From: DATJHM01 sp963777355
GTDB lineage: Bacteria > Chloroflexota > Ktedonobacteria > Ktedonobacterales > Ktedonobacteraceae
DNA: 64,000 bases
Assembly: GCA_963777355.1 (NCBI GenBank)
Contig: CAVZQK010000042.1
Span: forward strand, 1 to 64,000
Reading direction: 5' to 3'
Shown: positions 54,374 to 63,390 of the stretch, piece by piece
Layout of the letters: every line of letters starts with the position of its first letter
How positions within the stretch are numbered: the stretch's first letter is position 1
Position numbers and translations under genes: made by a program
The notes under the pieces: generated by a model
What the model was told of the DNA's origin: nothing
What the model saw: only the letters and a program-made list of their open reading frames with translations
Database searches by the model: none

Positions 54374-54928
54374 TCATTGGTCTTCCTTCTGTCTGTTCCC
54401 TAATTGAGGGCGCTGAACGGTCATATAGGTCACGGCATCCCATGCGTTGTGGATACCGATAAACAGGAACAGAATTGTAGCAGCGCCAACGAAGAACAGC
54501 GTGAGCGTGGGAAAACCTGGAAGGGCAATAGCTGAGACAACCAGTGTTGTATAGGAGATGAGTGGAAGGGCCGTGTGCCACAACCAGTCTTCCAGTACCG
54601 GTTGGTAGATTGTTTGATGGCGCACGCGCCGGAACACGATAAGGATATATGTGACTCCTGCGAGACCACAGAGGCCAAGCGGAAGGCTAACATTCCAGAT
54701 AGCTGGCCACGGAGCGCTGAGAGTAGCCGCAACGAGGAGCGCGGCGCAAAAATGAGCCACATTTGGTGTGCCGAAAGCCGCAAACGACTCATCAGTCCTG
54801 GGAACCTGCATGCCCACGATCAAGGTTATCACCACAAACATCAAGCCTGTGAGTGTTGCAGCAGCGGAGCCGATGATAACATAAAAGTTTTGCCAGACAG
54901 CAAGTGGTGGCAGCAAAGCCCCTTGCAT
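54374..54928 (-). CDS. Polytopic membrane protein of unknown function
   Basis: A 184-residue protein with about five hydrophobic segments (FYVIIGSAAATLTGLMFVVI, FCAALLVAATLSAPWPAI, ALPLISYTTLVVSAIALPGF and others). It has no recognisable catalytic or transport motif. It probably shares a transcript with the FAD amine oxidase downstream. Confidence 0.7.
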   Translation of the reverse strand: MQGALLPPLAVWQNFYVIIGSAAATLTGLMFVVITLIVGMQVPRTDESFAAFGTPNVAHFCAALLVAATLSAPWPAIWNVSLPLGLCGLAGVTYILIVFRRVRHQTIYQPVLEDWLWHTALPLISYTTLVVSAIALPGFPTLTLFFVGAATILFLFIGIHNAWDAVTYMTVQRPQLGNRQKEDQ

Positions 54929-55030
54929 AATACTTTCCCCTTTAGCTCACTCAGGATCACCCAGTCAGGTCCGGCGTTAAAAAGGATGCCCTTAAAGATT
55001 GGAAGTCCCTATAGGATAATAAAGAAAAGT

Positions 55031-55055
55031 GGGCGGAGGCAAGCTCCGCCCCTCC
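55031..55055. repeat. REP-like palindrome with GGAG head, terminator-like on the minus strand
   Basis: On the minus strand GGAG (55055-55052) is followed by GGGCGGAG, loop CTTGC, CTCCGCCC (55051-55031), then ACTTTTCTTTATT. The core matches 28759-28783. It lies just after the heme A synthase gene and could end its transcript. Confidence 0.5.
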
Positions 55056-55080
55056 GTGAAAACGTGGGATGGCTGATTGC

Positions 55081-56097
55081 TTATTTAAGAGCGGTAGAAA
55101 CGGGTTTCAGGTGTTCGTCGGTGAGCGCATTTACTTCTATTGTGGCTGCTCGCTTCCAGGGCCAGCCGACCTGCATACAGAGGTAGCATTGAACAGAGAA
55201 GAGAGCGGAGATAATCGTTGTGTGAATCAGAGCTGCAATGAGTTGACCTCCGGTAAGGACAGTAGAAGCGCCGCTGGCGGCCTGAATGGTGACGAGAAGA
55301 AAAGCCCACCAGCTTGCAGAGACAATATCTCGTCTTCCCTTATAGCGTCTGACCACGACAACCAGGAAGAGCAGGATCAGGAGCCAGATCGAGCCAGCAG
55401 CCATGCGGTGAAGAATCTGGACGCCCGTTGCGAGAGTGAGGCTGGGGAGAAAATTGGAGCCGCAGAAGGGCCACTGGGTGCCACAGCCGAGAACGGCCCC
55501 GGCATGGCGTACAAGGGCACCAGTGTAGACGACAAGATACGTGAGTGCAACCAGGCCCCAGGCGGCGTATTGCAACATTTTAGAGGCAGGTTTCTGCGTA
55601 GCTAGCTGGTCAAGGTCCTTACGTCTATTATTGCTGATCTGGTAGAGGTAGAGAGTAAGCAGCATAACGCAGGCGAAAGAGATCAGGGCTAAACCGAAGT
55701 GAACCGCCAGGATATAGCGTAGCTCAAAGGTGCCTTCATACATCACCGTAACCGCTCCCAGAGCTCCTTGAATGAGCACAAAAAGAAAGCTCAGGACGCC
55801 GAGTAGCTTAACGCGAAAATCATGGCGATAGGCCAGCCAGGCCCAGACCATCAGGATACCAATCAAAAAGCTATCCGCGCCAGCGGCGATACGGTGGCTA
55901 TATTCGATAGCGCCCTGGATCGAGACTGAATCGGGAAGTAACTGGCCGTGGCAGAGTGGCCATGAGGTACCGCAGCCCTGACCGGAGCCAGTTTCTGTGA
56001 CGATAGCGCCCATGAGCACCATCACATAAGCTCCAAAGGTCGTGATAGCCGCAAATATATTCAAAAAACTGGATCGTAGCATGGTTTTGTACTTCAT
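55081..56097 (-). CDS. ctaA: Heme A synthase (CtaA/COX15)
   Basis: A 338-residue membrane protein with eight predicted membrane segments in two pseudo-repeats. Four heme-coordinating histidines sit in EYSHRIAAG, LAVHFGLAL, ILHRMAAGS and ALIHTTIIS. Conserved cysteine pairs occur in the external loops (GQGCGTSWPLC and LGCGTQWPFC). It oxidises the methyl group of heme O to make heme A for aa3-type cytochrome oxidase. No oxidase or ctaB gene is nearby, so it stands apart from its pathway. The length is slightly above that of Bacillus CtaA. Confidence 0.92.
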   Translation of the reverse strand: MKYKTMLRSSFLNIFAAITTFGAYVMVLMGAIVTETGSGQGCGTSWPLCHGQLLPDSVSIQGAIEYSHRIAAGADSFLIGILMVWAWLAYRHDFRVKLLGVLSFLFVLIQGALGAVTVMYEGTFELRYILAVHFGLALISFACVMLLTLYLYQISNNRRKDLDQLATQKPASKMLQYAAWGLVALTYLVVYTGALVRHAGAVLGCGTQWPFCGSNFLPSLTLATGVQILHRMAAGSIWLLILLFLVVVVRRYKGRRDIVSASWWAFLLVTIQAASGASTVLTGGQLIAALIHTTIISALFSVQCYLCMQVGWPWKRAATIEVNALTDEHLKPVSTALK

Positions 56098-56211
56098 GCC
56101 AGCAAGCCTCTCTTCTACAACTCATGTTTTGTGCAAATAGATTTGTGCAGATTATAATGAAAGAAGAGGGAAAAGTCAAAAACGTTTTCGGAGAGGACGA
56201 GAAGAATAGGT

Positions 56212-56724
56212 ATGGATACGGGTGAAACTATTTTGTATGTAGAGAAAAATATCTCCTGGTTGCCTCAGCCAAATGAGGGGCAGATGGTGCTTTCAATCGT
56301 GCCTCCTGCACTTCATGTAATTTCAACGGCCCAGGTGCTGGCATTTTCTGGTGATGCCATGCTTCAGACGTGTTTGAGTATGCGCGGTTGGGATATTCCT
56401 GGAGGTCATATTGAGACAGGTGAGACGGCTGAAGAGGCGGCACGGCGCGAGGTGTACGAGGAGACATGCGCTCATATTGGGCCATTGCACATGCTTGGTT
56501 TTCAGCGTCTGCTTATGTATGGACCGAAGCCTGAAGGTTATAGCTATCCGTATCCTATCTCTCATCAACTCTTTTATTGGGCCCATGTTACCGCGCTTGA
56601 TGAATTTGTGCCGACCAGTGAGGCGTTAGAACGACGACTTTTTTCGCCTGCCGAGGCAGTAGAGACGCGCTGGGTGCGAAAAAACATCAAGCTTTATCAG
56701 GTAGCTTTACATCTGCAAGTTTGA
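56212..56724 (+). CDS. Nudix hydrolase
   Basis: A 170-residue protein with the complete Nudix box GGHIETGETAEEAARREVYE followed by ETCAHIG (residues about 63-89). It cleaves nucleoside diphosphate-linked substrates. The start ATG at 56212 follows GGACGAGAAGAATAGGT. Divergent from heme A synthase. The specificity is unknown. Confidence 0.88.
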   Translation: MDTGETILYVEKNISWLPQPNEGQMVLSIVPPALHVISTAQVLAFSGDAMLQTCLSMRGWDIPGGHIETGETAEEAARREVYEETCAHIGPLHMLGFQRLLMYGPKPEGYSYPYPISHQLFYWAHVTALDEFVPTSEALERRLFSPAEAVETRWVRKNIKLYQVALHLQV

Positions 56725-56964
56725 TATATACATTTAAATTTACGAATGAAATTAAAAGATATGGGATTGTATCTTCGTCAACTGCAAGAGACAGATTACC
56801 TGCCATATCACTTCTTGATCATAACCGATCAGTTGATCAGCTTGAGGTAGTAGGTGAAAGTGTTGATACCGATATTCCTGTTATTCAGGCCTCTTGTTGC
56901 TGGTTATGGCATAAGCCTGCTGGCCGAGTGCTAATCAGCAGCAGGTTTATGGAAGAGCCTCACG

Positions 56965-57744
56965 TCATGAGGTGGGGAATCTGATAAGTGCCCAGCGATA
57001 AAGGAGGAGAAGAATAGTCAAAAGCAGAACACCGGAAAGGCAGCCTGCCATGACGTCAGTGATCCAATGGGAACCAGCCTCGATACGTGCAAAACCGACA
57101 AGAAGAATGGTTAAGACCGCAAAAATTTGGAAAGGAAGCAGGAGCCAGTGATAACGCCATTGACGTAGTGGTGGCGTAAAGCTTAGATACAGCAGCATAC
57201 CATAATAGACAATGCAATGTTCCATGTGACCAGAAGGAAAGCTGTGTGTAGGCTCAGCCATAGTTACATGGACCAGATGCGGACTTGGACGTGTTCGTGC
57301 CACAATATTGCCAAGCAATCCATTCAGAGCATCAAGAACAGCGGGTCCAAGACCGATAAAGAGAGCATAGCGGAATTGACGTAAGAGCAATAAGATAACA
57401 AACCAGAGCGCTAGTTCTACCGCAGCAGGAATGCCATTATTAAAGACATTAATAAATGTCAGACAGGCGATAACCCATCCCCAGAGATGGAGGCTTTGGA
57501 TAGAGAGCGTAGTTTCTAAGTCAAAGGGCCAGGGTCCGGGATGAGAATGAACTATTACGCTAGATATCATGAGTATGATGAAGCCAATACTCCACAAGAT
57601 CACTCCGATGCTCTGTCTGATACGAGCATTCCCCCATTTTTTAGTCCTGGCATGGGTTGGAACAGCAAGCGTCTGTATGCTTTTAGGATTAGTTAAACTC
57701 ATCAAAATCCTCCGATAAGTAGGAGACAAATTTTTAGAGCACAC
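56965..57744 (-). CDS. PAP2 superfamily membrane phosphatase (paralogue)
   Basis: A 259-residue protein with about six membrane segments. The phosphatase signatures are VARTRPSPH, PSGHMEHC and ARIEAGSHWITDV, with histidines in place. It is paralogous to 33386-34171, including the SGHxEH and HWITDV details. It acts on lipid phosphates at the membrane surface. Upstream, 56725-56964 holds no convincing gene. Confidence 0.87.
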   Translation of the reverse strand: MCSKNLSPTYRRILMSLTNPKSIQTLAVPTHARTKKWGNARIRQSIGVILWSIGFIILMISSVIVHSHPGPWPFDLETTLSIQSLHLWGWVIACLTFINVFNNGIPAAVELALWFVILLLLRQFRYALFIGLGPAVLDALNGLLGNIVARTRPSPHLVHVTMAEPTHSFPSGHMEHCIVYYGMLLYLSFTPPLRQWRYHWLLLPFQIFAVLTILLVGFARIEAGSHWITDVMAGCLSGVLLLTILLLLYRWALIRFPTS

Positions 57745-57811
57745 AAGGATTTACTCTTTACATTACGCCTTATCTTGAGGTTGAGAATACAATAGGGAAA
57801 AAATCGCTATT

Positions 57812-58615
57812 TTATTCTCGCTGAGTTTCAGAATTTGGGCGTTGTGCTGACCATGCAGGTATTGCTAGCCAGGCCAGAGTGAGAAAGAGCAGGGCGGCAG
57901 TGATATTTCCATAGAAGAAGGGGATTGCTGGAGCAAGGTCGCAGAGCAGATTTAAGAGCGCGAAAAGGATAAGGAGAATGCCAGGGAGAAGAAGATTGCT
58001 GTTTCGGCGCAGCAGCGTCAGGCCGAGGATCACGCTACCAATAGTGAGGGGTGCACCTGAATAGCTAAGATGGCCCCACCATTGTAGTCTGTCGATTGTG
58101 GGGAGATGAAGTTGTGCCAGGGCTTGATTTACCAGCGTAATACCGTTGGCGAGAGGAACCTGAGCGGTGGGGATATGGGGAGTAGAGCCAGGAAAGAGTT
58201 TGCCGAGAACTGAACTGCCCAGACTATTCAAGCTTGAGATAATTTTATTGAGTGCATCCTGTGTCGCGATGGCTGGTCCGTTGATCGTCGAAGCCAGCGT
58301 ATTTGCCAGATTGAGTAAGAAAGGTAAAATGATCAGATCAAGGGCAGCCGTAGTAATGATTAAAAGCAAGCCCCCAAGCAGAATCAGAATGCAACCGGCG
58401 AAGCCAAAGCCATTAATCTGTTCTGAGACAGAGGCAAAGGGGAGGAGACCGATAAGGAGAATGAATGTACCAATCATAATCAGGCCAAGCGAGAGACGCC
58501 AGGAGGAGCTCAAAATATCGCTATTTTGTAGATTAACAATTTCACCTATTGCCGCCAGTAGAGAGCCAATAAGCATAAGTGTAGCGCCAAAGCGCGATTT
58601 CCGTTGCAGAGACAC
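57812..58615 (-). CDS. Polytopic membrane protein of unknown function
   Basis: A 267-residue protein with about seven hydrophobic segments (LMLIGSLLAAIGEIVNL, LGLIMIGTFILLIGLLPF, AGCILILLGGLLLIITTA and later ones). A soluble loop of about 70 residues separates the third and fourth segments. It has no known motif. A GGAGGAT site precedes the start. It is divergent from the TIR-NB-ARC-TPR gene. Confidence 0.7.
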   Translation of the reverse strand: MSLQRKSRFGATLMLIGSLLAAIGEIVNLQNSDILSSSWRLSLGLIMIGTFILLIGLLPFASVSEQINGFGFAGCILILLGGLLLIITTAALDLIILPFLLNLANTLASTINGPAIATQDALNKIISSLNSLGSSVLGKLFPGSTPHIPTAQVPLANGITLVNQALAQLHLPTIDRLQWWGHLSYSGAPLTIGSVILGLTLLRRNSNLLLPGILLILFALLNLLCDLAPAIPFFYGNITAALLFLTLAWLAIPAWSAQRPNSETQRE

Positions 58616-58901
58616 TGGCTGATCCTCCTTCGACTAAAGTCGTTTCTATTATAGCAGAGAATTTGTGTGAATCCTCTGTGTGGAAACGAGCGACGGAATA
58701 TTTTTGTAAAGGTGATTATTTGAGCCATTATAAGAAACAGCGATTTCTTGTGTACATATCATGTATAGTATGATAAAATTAAGTAATACGAGAGATGGAA
58801 TCTCTAGTACATGGATCTCCAGAAAAGATTGGTCCTTTTTATATGAAAACGTTTTATGTAGAAAAATCGGTTTCACTATAAAGCAGGCGACAGGATATGC
58901 C

Positions 58902-61853
58902 ATGTTTTCATTGCCAGTCAATATCTTTTTCTCCTACGCATCCTCGGCAGATAAGGACACATTCCTATTTGATGCTTTGAAAAAACATTTAACCTTATTA
59001 AAATCGCTTGGATATGTTAATGTATGGTATGATAGTGCTATTGCTGCTGGTAGTAATTGGCAAAAGATCGTGGATAACTATCTTGATACCGCAGATATCA
59101 TTGTCTTACTATTTAGCGCAGACTTTTTGGCTTCGGATCATTGTCGCGAGGTGGAGATGAAGCGGGCTCTCGAACGCCGAGAATTAGGGGTGGCGCGTGT
59201 AATTTATGTATTGCTCCGTCCAGTTGATTGGAGTGAATTATCTCTAGATAGTGCAGGCTTTTTGCCGCCTGGGGGTAATCCTATCAGTCTATGGCCGGAT
59301 ATGGATTCCGCGCTTATGGAGGTAGTAAAAGGGATTAAAAAGGTTGTAGATGAGCTTACTGACCGTGTCGTAAACACATTAGCGCGAGGGCCCAAAAAAT
59401 TTTTATCGAATTTGCCCTATAGGCAGAACCTCTTTTTTACGGGGCGCGAGGAGTTACTGACCTCAATACACAGCTATTTTTCTGCATATGCCAGGCATAC
59501 GCGCATTCAAGCGCTCAATGGTTTAGCTGGAATTGGCAAGACCGAGATTGCTATTGAATATGCCTATCGTTATCCGCAAGAATATCAAGCAATCTTCTGG
59601 ATCAGAGCCTCCTCATTAGAGTTATTTCATACAGATGTGCAGGCACTTGCTGATTTACTTTTACTCCCCGAAAAAGAGCGTACGAGTGAGAGAAAGCTTT
59701 TTGCCGCCATCCAGCGATATTTGCAATCTAGTGAAGGGTGGCTATTATTTTTTGATGATCTGGAAGATTTCCGCCTCATTGATCTGTTGATTCCTTTGCA
59801 GTGTAAAGGCCATGTATTGCTCACGAGCCGTATCCAGATCAAACACAGATCAGTCCATGCCCTTTCTGTTGCGCCTATGACGATGGACGAGAGCGCATTA
59901 TTCCTCCTACGGCGTATAAAGTTGATTCCGGAACAGGCAGGTCTCGATGTAGCTTTACCAGACGATTATCTACACGCTCTGGCAGTGGCGCAAGCACTTG
60001 ATGGATTTCCCCTGGTTCTTGATCAGGCAGGAGCGTATATTGAGGATACAGAAAGCGATCTTAGCCACTATCTCACGCTTTACCGTACTCACCAGGCATA
60101 TTTACTCCAACAAAGAGGGCAGAGCTCGGAGAGTCATCCTGAATCGGTCACAGCAACCCTCGATCTGGCATTTGAGCAAGTAAGGAAGGTGAACCCTCTG
60201 GCGATGCAACTTCTCTATCTTTTTGCGTTTTTGCATTTTGATGCTATCCCGGATGAGATGCTTATACAAGGAGGTATAGAATTGGATGAGCCGCTTAAGG
60301 CGCTTGCCCTTGATCCGTTAGCATTGGATGCCGCTCTTGCCACCTTGCTAGGTTTTTCGCTTGTTCATGGACGGACAGATACAACTCTCTTAAGAATTCA
60401 CCGAATTGTCCAGGCCGTGCTGCGGGATTCCCTCTCTGCGGATCAACAGAGATATTGGGTCACGATGGCTGTGCGCCTGGTAAACAGAGTCTTCCCAGGT
60501 AGTGGTTTTCCTGCGTGGCCGCTTTACCAGCGCTATCTTGCCCAGGCCCAGTGCTGTGTCACATTTATCACAGAGTTTCAGCTTGTAGATCTGGCGGCGG
60601 CGCAACTAGCACAGCGTCTGGGTGAATACTGCTCGAAGCGAGCTCTTTATGACGAGGCTCGAAGCTATCTTACCCTTGCAATTGACCTCTACGAACGTAT
60701 CTCAGGACTGGAGTCTCTGGATATTGCTCGTGCTCTTGTTTCTCAGGGATTCCTTTTTTACAAGTTGGGTGATTATACACAATCTGAAATGCTTTATCTA
60801 CGTGCGCTTGCGATTTATGGGCAGATGCTTGAGCCAGAAGAACAAAATACAGGCATTTTGTTGAACAATCTTGCACTGCTTTACCGAGAACAGAATCGCT
60901 ATCAAGAAGCAGAGGTGCTCTATCAACGTGTTTTAGCGTTATACAGACAGATTTTTGGCCCTCAACACTCCGAAGTTGCGACTGTTTTGAATAACCTGGC
61001 TTTACTCTATCAGAAACAAAATCGTTATCAGGAGGCTGAGGAATTGTATCTCCAGGCTCTGGTACAGCGAGAAGCGACTCTTCAGGCGGGTAATCCAAAT
61101 CTAGCGCAGAGTTGGAACAATCTGGCGACATTGTATCAGATGCAGGGCAGGTATCAAGAGGCCAAGCCTCTGTTACAGCGGGCCCTGGCTCTTTACGAGC
61201 AAACAATGGGTTTTGAACATCCAGATACAGCAGCCAGCCTGAACAATTTAGCGATCCTCTTCAGTGCTCTTGGAGACTATGAGCAAGCGAGAGATTTGCA
61301 TCTACGAGAGCTTGCGATTTATGAGCAGACTTTTGGTCTTGAACATTCAGATACAGCCTTCACCCTAAATAATTTGGGAAAAATCTATCGCCTACAAAAC
61401 AATGATCCTCAGGCAGAAGCCTCTTATTTACAAGCCATAGCCATCTATGAGCGCACCCTCGGTCCCGACCATCCAGATAGAGCCCTTCCCCTCAACAATC
61501 TGGGCAAACTTTATCTGCTCCAGCACCGTTATAGCCAGGCTGAATCTTTGCTGCTCCAGGCCGTAGCCATTGCAGAAAGAGGGCTTGGCCCTGAGCACCT
61601 GCAAACATTGTGGTATAGCAGCAACTTGGCGGAACTTTACACCTATCAAGGCAAATATGAGGAAGCCGAACTTCTCTATCAACGCGCTCTTGCTGGCTAC
61701 CAACAAATACTGGGATTAGAGAATCCAGATACGGTCCAGATCGCAGAAAAATTTGCAAAACTGTATGAAGTAACTGCGCGTATAGAAAAAGCAGTTGCTC
61801 TTCGGCAAACTATTATGCAAGCGATAAAAGAGCGCGGGAAGAAAGGTTATTAG
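58902..61853 (+). CDS. TIR-NB-ARC-TPR STAND protein
   Basis: About 983 residues from ATG 58902. A start at 58761 would add 47 unrelated residues and lie on promoter-like sequence. Residues 5-150 are a TIR domain (VNIFFSYASSADKDTF, VWYDSAIAAGSNWQKIV, ASDHCREVEMKRAL with the candidate catalytic Glu). An NB-ARC ATPase follows with GLAGIGKTE near 206-214 and Walker B WLLFFDDLED near 283. From about 580 at least nine tetratricopeptide units run to the end (NNLALLYREQNRYQEAE type). This is the architecture of nucleotide-switch immune receptors in which TIR signals or cleaves NAD+. The gene is intact and alone. Confidence 0.9.
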   Translation: MFSLPVNIFFSYASSADKDTFLFDALKKHLTLLKSLGYVNVWYDSAIAAGSNWQKIVDNYLDTADIIVLLFSADFLASDHCREVEMKRALERRELGVARVIYVLLRPVDWSELSLDSAGFLPPGGNPISLWPDMDSALMEVVKGIKKVVDELTDRVVNTLARGPKKFLSNLPYRQNLFFTGREELLTSIHSYFSAYARHTRIQALNGLAGIGKTEIAIEYAYRYPQEYQAIFWIRASSLELFHTDVQALADLLLLPEKERTSERKLFAAIQRYLQSSEGWLLFFDDLEDFRLIDLLIPLQCKGHVLLTSRIQIKHRSVHALSVAPMTMDESALFLLRRIKLIPEQAGLDVALPDDYLHALAVAQALDGFPLVLDQAGAYIEDTESDLSHYLTLYRTHQAYLLQQRGQSSESHPESVTATLDLAFEQVRKVNPLAMQLLYLFAFLHFDAIPDEMLIQGGIELDEPLKALALDPLALDAALATLLGFSLVHGRTDTTLLRIHRIVQAVLRDSLSADQQRYWVTMAVRLVNRVFPGSGFPAWPLYQRYLAQAQCCVTFITEFQLVDLAAAQLAQRLGEYCSKRALYDEARSYLTLAIDLYERISGLESLDIARALVSQGFLFYKLGDYTQSEMLYLRALAIYGQMLEPEEQNTGILLNNLALLYREQNRYQEAEVLYQRVLALYRQIFGPQHSEVATVLNNLALLYQKQNRYQEAEELYLQALVQREATLQAGNPNLAQSWNNLATLYQMQGRYQEAKPLLQRALALYEQTMGFEHPDTAASLNNLAILFSALGDYEQARDLHLRELAIYEQTFGLEHSDTAFTLNNLGKIYRLQNNDPQAEASYLQAIAIYERTLGPDHPDRALPLNNLGKLYLLQHRYSQAESLLLQAVAIAERGLGPEHLQTLWYSSNLAELYTYQGKYEEAELLYQRALAGYQQILGLENPDTVQIAEKFAKLYEVTARIEKAVALRQTIMQAIKERGKKGY

Positions 61854-62341
61854 CACTTGGCGCTCTAGAGGCCTACAAAAATGAGTGTTTTCCTGACTTT
61901 TTTAGGGATAAGGATAACTCGAATTTGCTTGCGCCTGTCGAAACTTGCAGCTATCTCTTGCGCCTAATTTGTTTGTATCTCCCTCCGTTTCTTGATCCCC
62001 AGTGTTACCATTTGGGTTCGTCTCTTTGTCTTGATTCCCCTTGCCTGTAGTAGTATTGTCATCCTTGTTTGGGAGAGGATCATTTCCTTCAGCTTTAAAG
62101 ATAGTCTTCAACCAACTGAGAATGGATAGGGCTGCGCGATGGAATCTCTCAGCGGTTGCGTGGTAAAATGAAAGGATGCGCAAGACATGATGACCATATG
62201 GGCATTTGTACTGCACAGATGGGCTCCTTTCCACTGAATACAGAAAAAAGAAAAATAAGAACGTCACTCGAAAGAGTTCTTTTATAAGCGCGAGCGGTAT
62301 AGAAAAGCAGAAAGTCTGCCGAGTGGGTCAACTATCAACCG

Positions 62342-62377
62342 GAATAGATATATAGAGATATCTCTATATATCTATTC
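62342..62377. repeat. 36-bp perfect palindrome
   Basis: The half site GAATAGATATATAGAGAT (62342-62359) is followed immediately by its exact reverse complement (62360-62377) with no spacer. It can form a cruciform or bind a dimeric protein. It is centred in the AT-rich stretch, with no gene within several hundred bases downstream. Confidence 0.85.
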
Positions 62378-63292
62378 AAGATATTGTATATATTTAAAAT
62401 GTCTTTACCACTGAATAGATTTTTTTGTTCTGAATGACGAGCAAGGCTCTCTTTTGAGGAGTTACTGATCGTGATTTAAAGACAAACTACACTATTTTGT
62501 AATGAATCAATTGTATAACATTTTAAAGGTTTAAATATAGGATAGTAAGGGGTAAAGATGAGCCATACAAGCGTATTTGCATCAATTCCTGGATTTTTCT
62601 GCCAGATTGCTTGATTCTAGTAAAAATAGTGCCATACTCTATTTTTGGGATATTATATGCAAAAAAATCAATATATTTTTCTAATCACTCTCTTAAGAGT
62701 ATATAACGTTTTCATATCAGAGCCGAAAAAGTCATGAGTATTTTTTAGGGCAAAGTAGCCAAAATTGGGCAAATCTGTTAAGCAATGATTTTATCATACC
62801 ACAAAAATGAGTGATGAGAAAGTGTCTCTTTTATATAAATATTGTACATCTATAATTATATAGAGTTATTTTTCGAGCATAAAATCTAATTTAACATAAA
62901 AAATAGATAAATCGCCTTTAGCCGTTAAATGCTTGATAATATCATAGCAATGTTATTGCATATGTCTTACATATGTAATAACGTAGAAGAGGGCATAAAA
63001 TATCAGAAAATTTCGTAAGATGAACTCCTTCTTTAGCGCTGTCGTTTACTTTTCGGCACTCTATGCCCTTTTCTGCAATGGAAGTTATGTGCTTGCCCAC
63101 TGATAGATCTTCTTGATGAGAAGGGCCGGCAAAGGCTGGCAAGAATTGTGAGTATCCTCTGCTAGATGGAAAAGAGATTAGGAGGAGTGGGTCCTATAAA
63201 TTTTTATCGCCAAAGAAGTAGAGAAATTGGATGAAGTGCCGGAAGGTAGAGAGGGATAAGGATTCTAGACAGGCATAATTTAGTAATGGGTC

Positions 63293-63379
63293 TCCTGAAG
63301 ATGCTCTTACTATCTGGCACCGAAATGCGAGACCCTTGATAAGACGACGATTCGGGATAGAGAGGGAGCATCTTCAGGA
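63293..63379. repeat. 14-bp inverted repeats bounding an 87-bp segment
   Basis: TCCTGAAGATGCTC (63293-63306) and GAGCATCTTCAGGA (63366-63379) are exact complements 59 bp apart. The segment lies 12 bp after the acyltransferase stop, so it may form a long 3' hairpin on its transcript. A miniature mobile element is the alternative. Confidence 0.55.
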
Positions 63380-63390
63380 TGGAAGGGAGT

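Larger units (their letters stand above)
61854..63390. other. AT-rich gene-poor stretch
   Basis: About 1.5 kb with little coding signal. A minus-strand frame (61902-62267) has a hydrophobic start and a low-complexity Asn/Asp/Thr-rich tail (NKDDNTTTGKGNQDKETNPN). A 66-codon minus-strand frame lies at 62942-63142. Neither has a good start or a known family. The middle (62340-62960) is very AT-rich and carries a large palindrome. It separates the STAND gene from the acyltransferase. Confidence 0.5.

Noticed and set aside
56721..56984. 87-codon plus-strand frame after the Nudix gene
   Set aside because: TTG start, no ribosome-binding site, unremarkable composition, and it runs into the end of the convergent PAP2 gene.
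62942..63142. 66-codon minus-strand frame in the AT-rich stretch
   Set aside because: No ribosome-binding site, no family, and a composition close to background.
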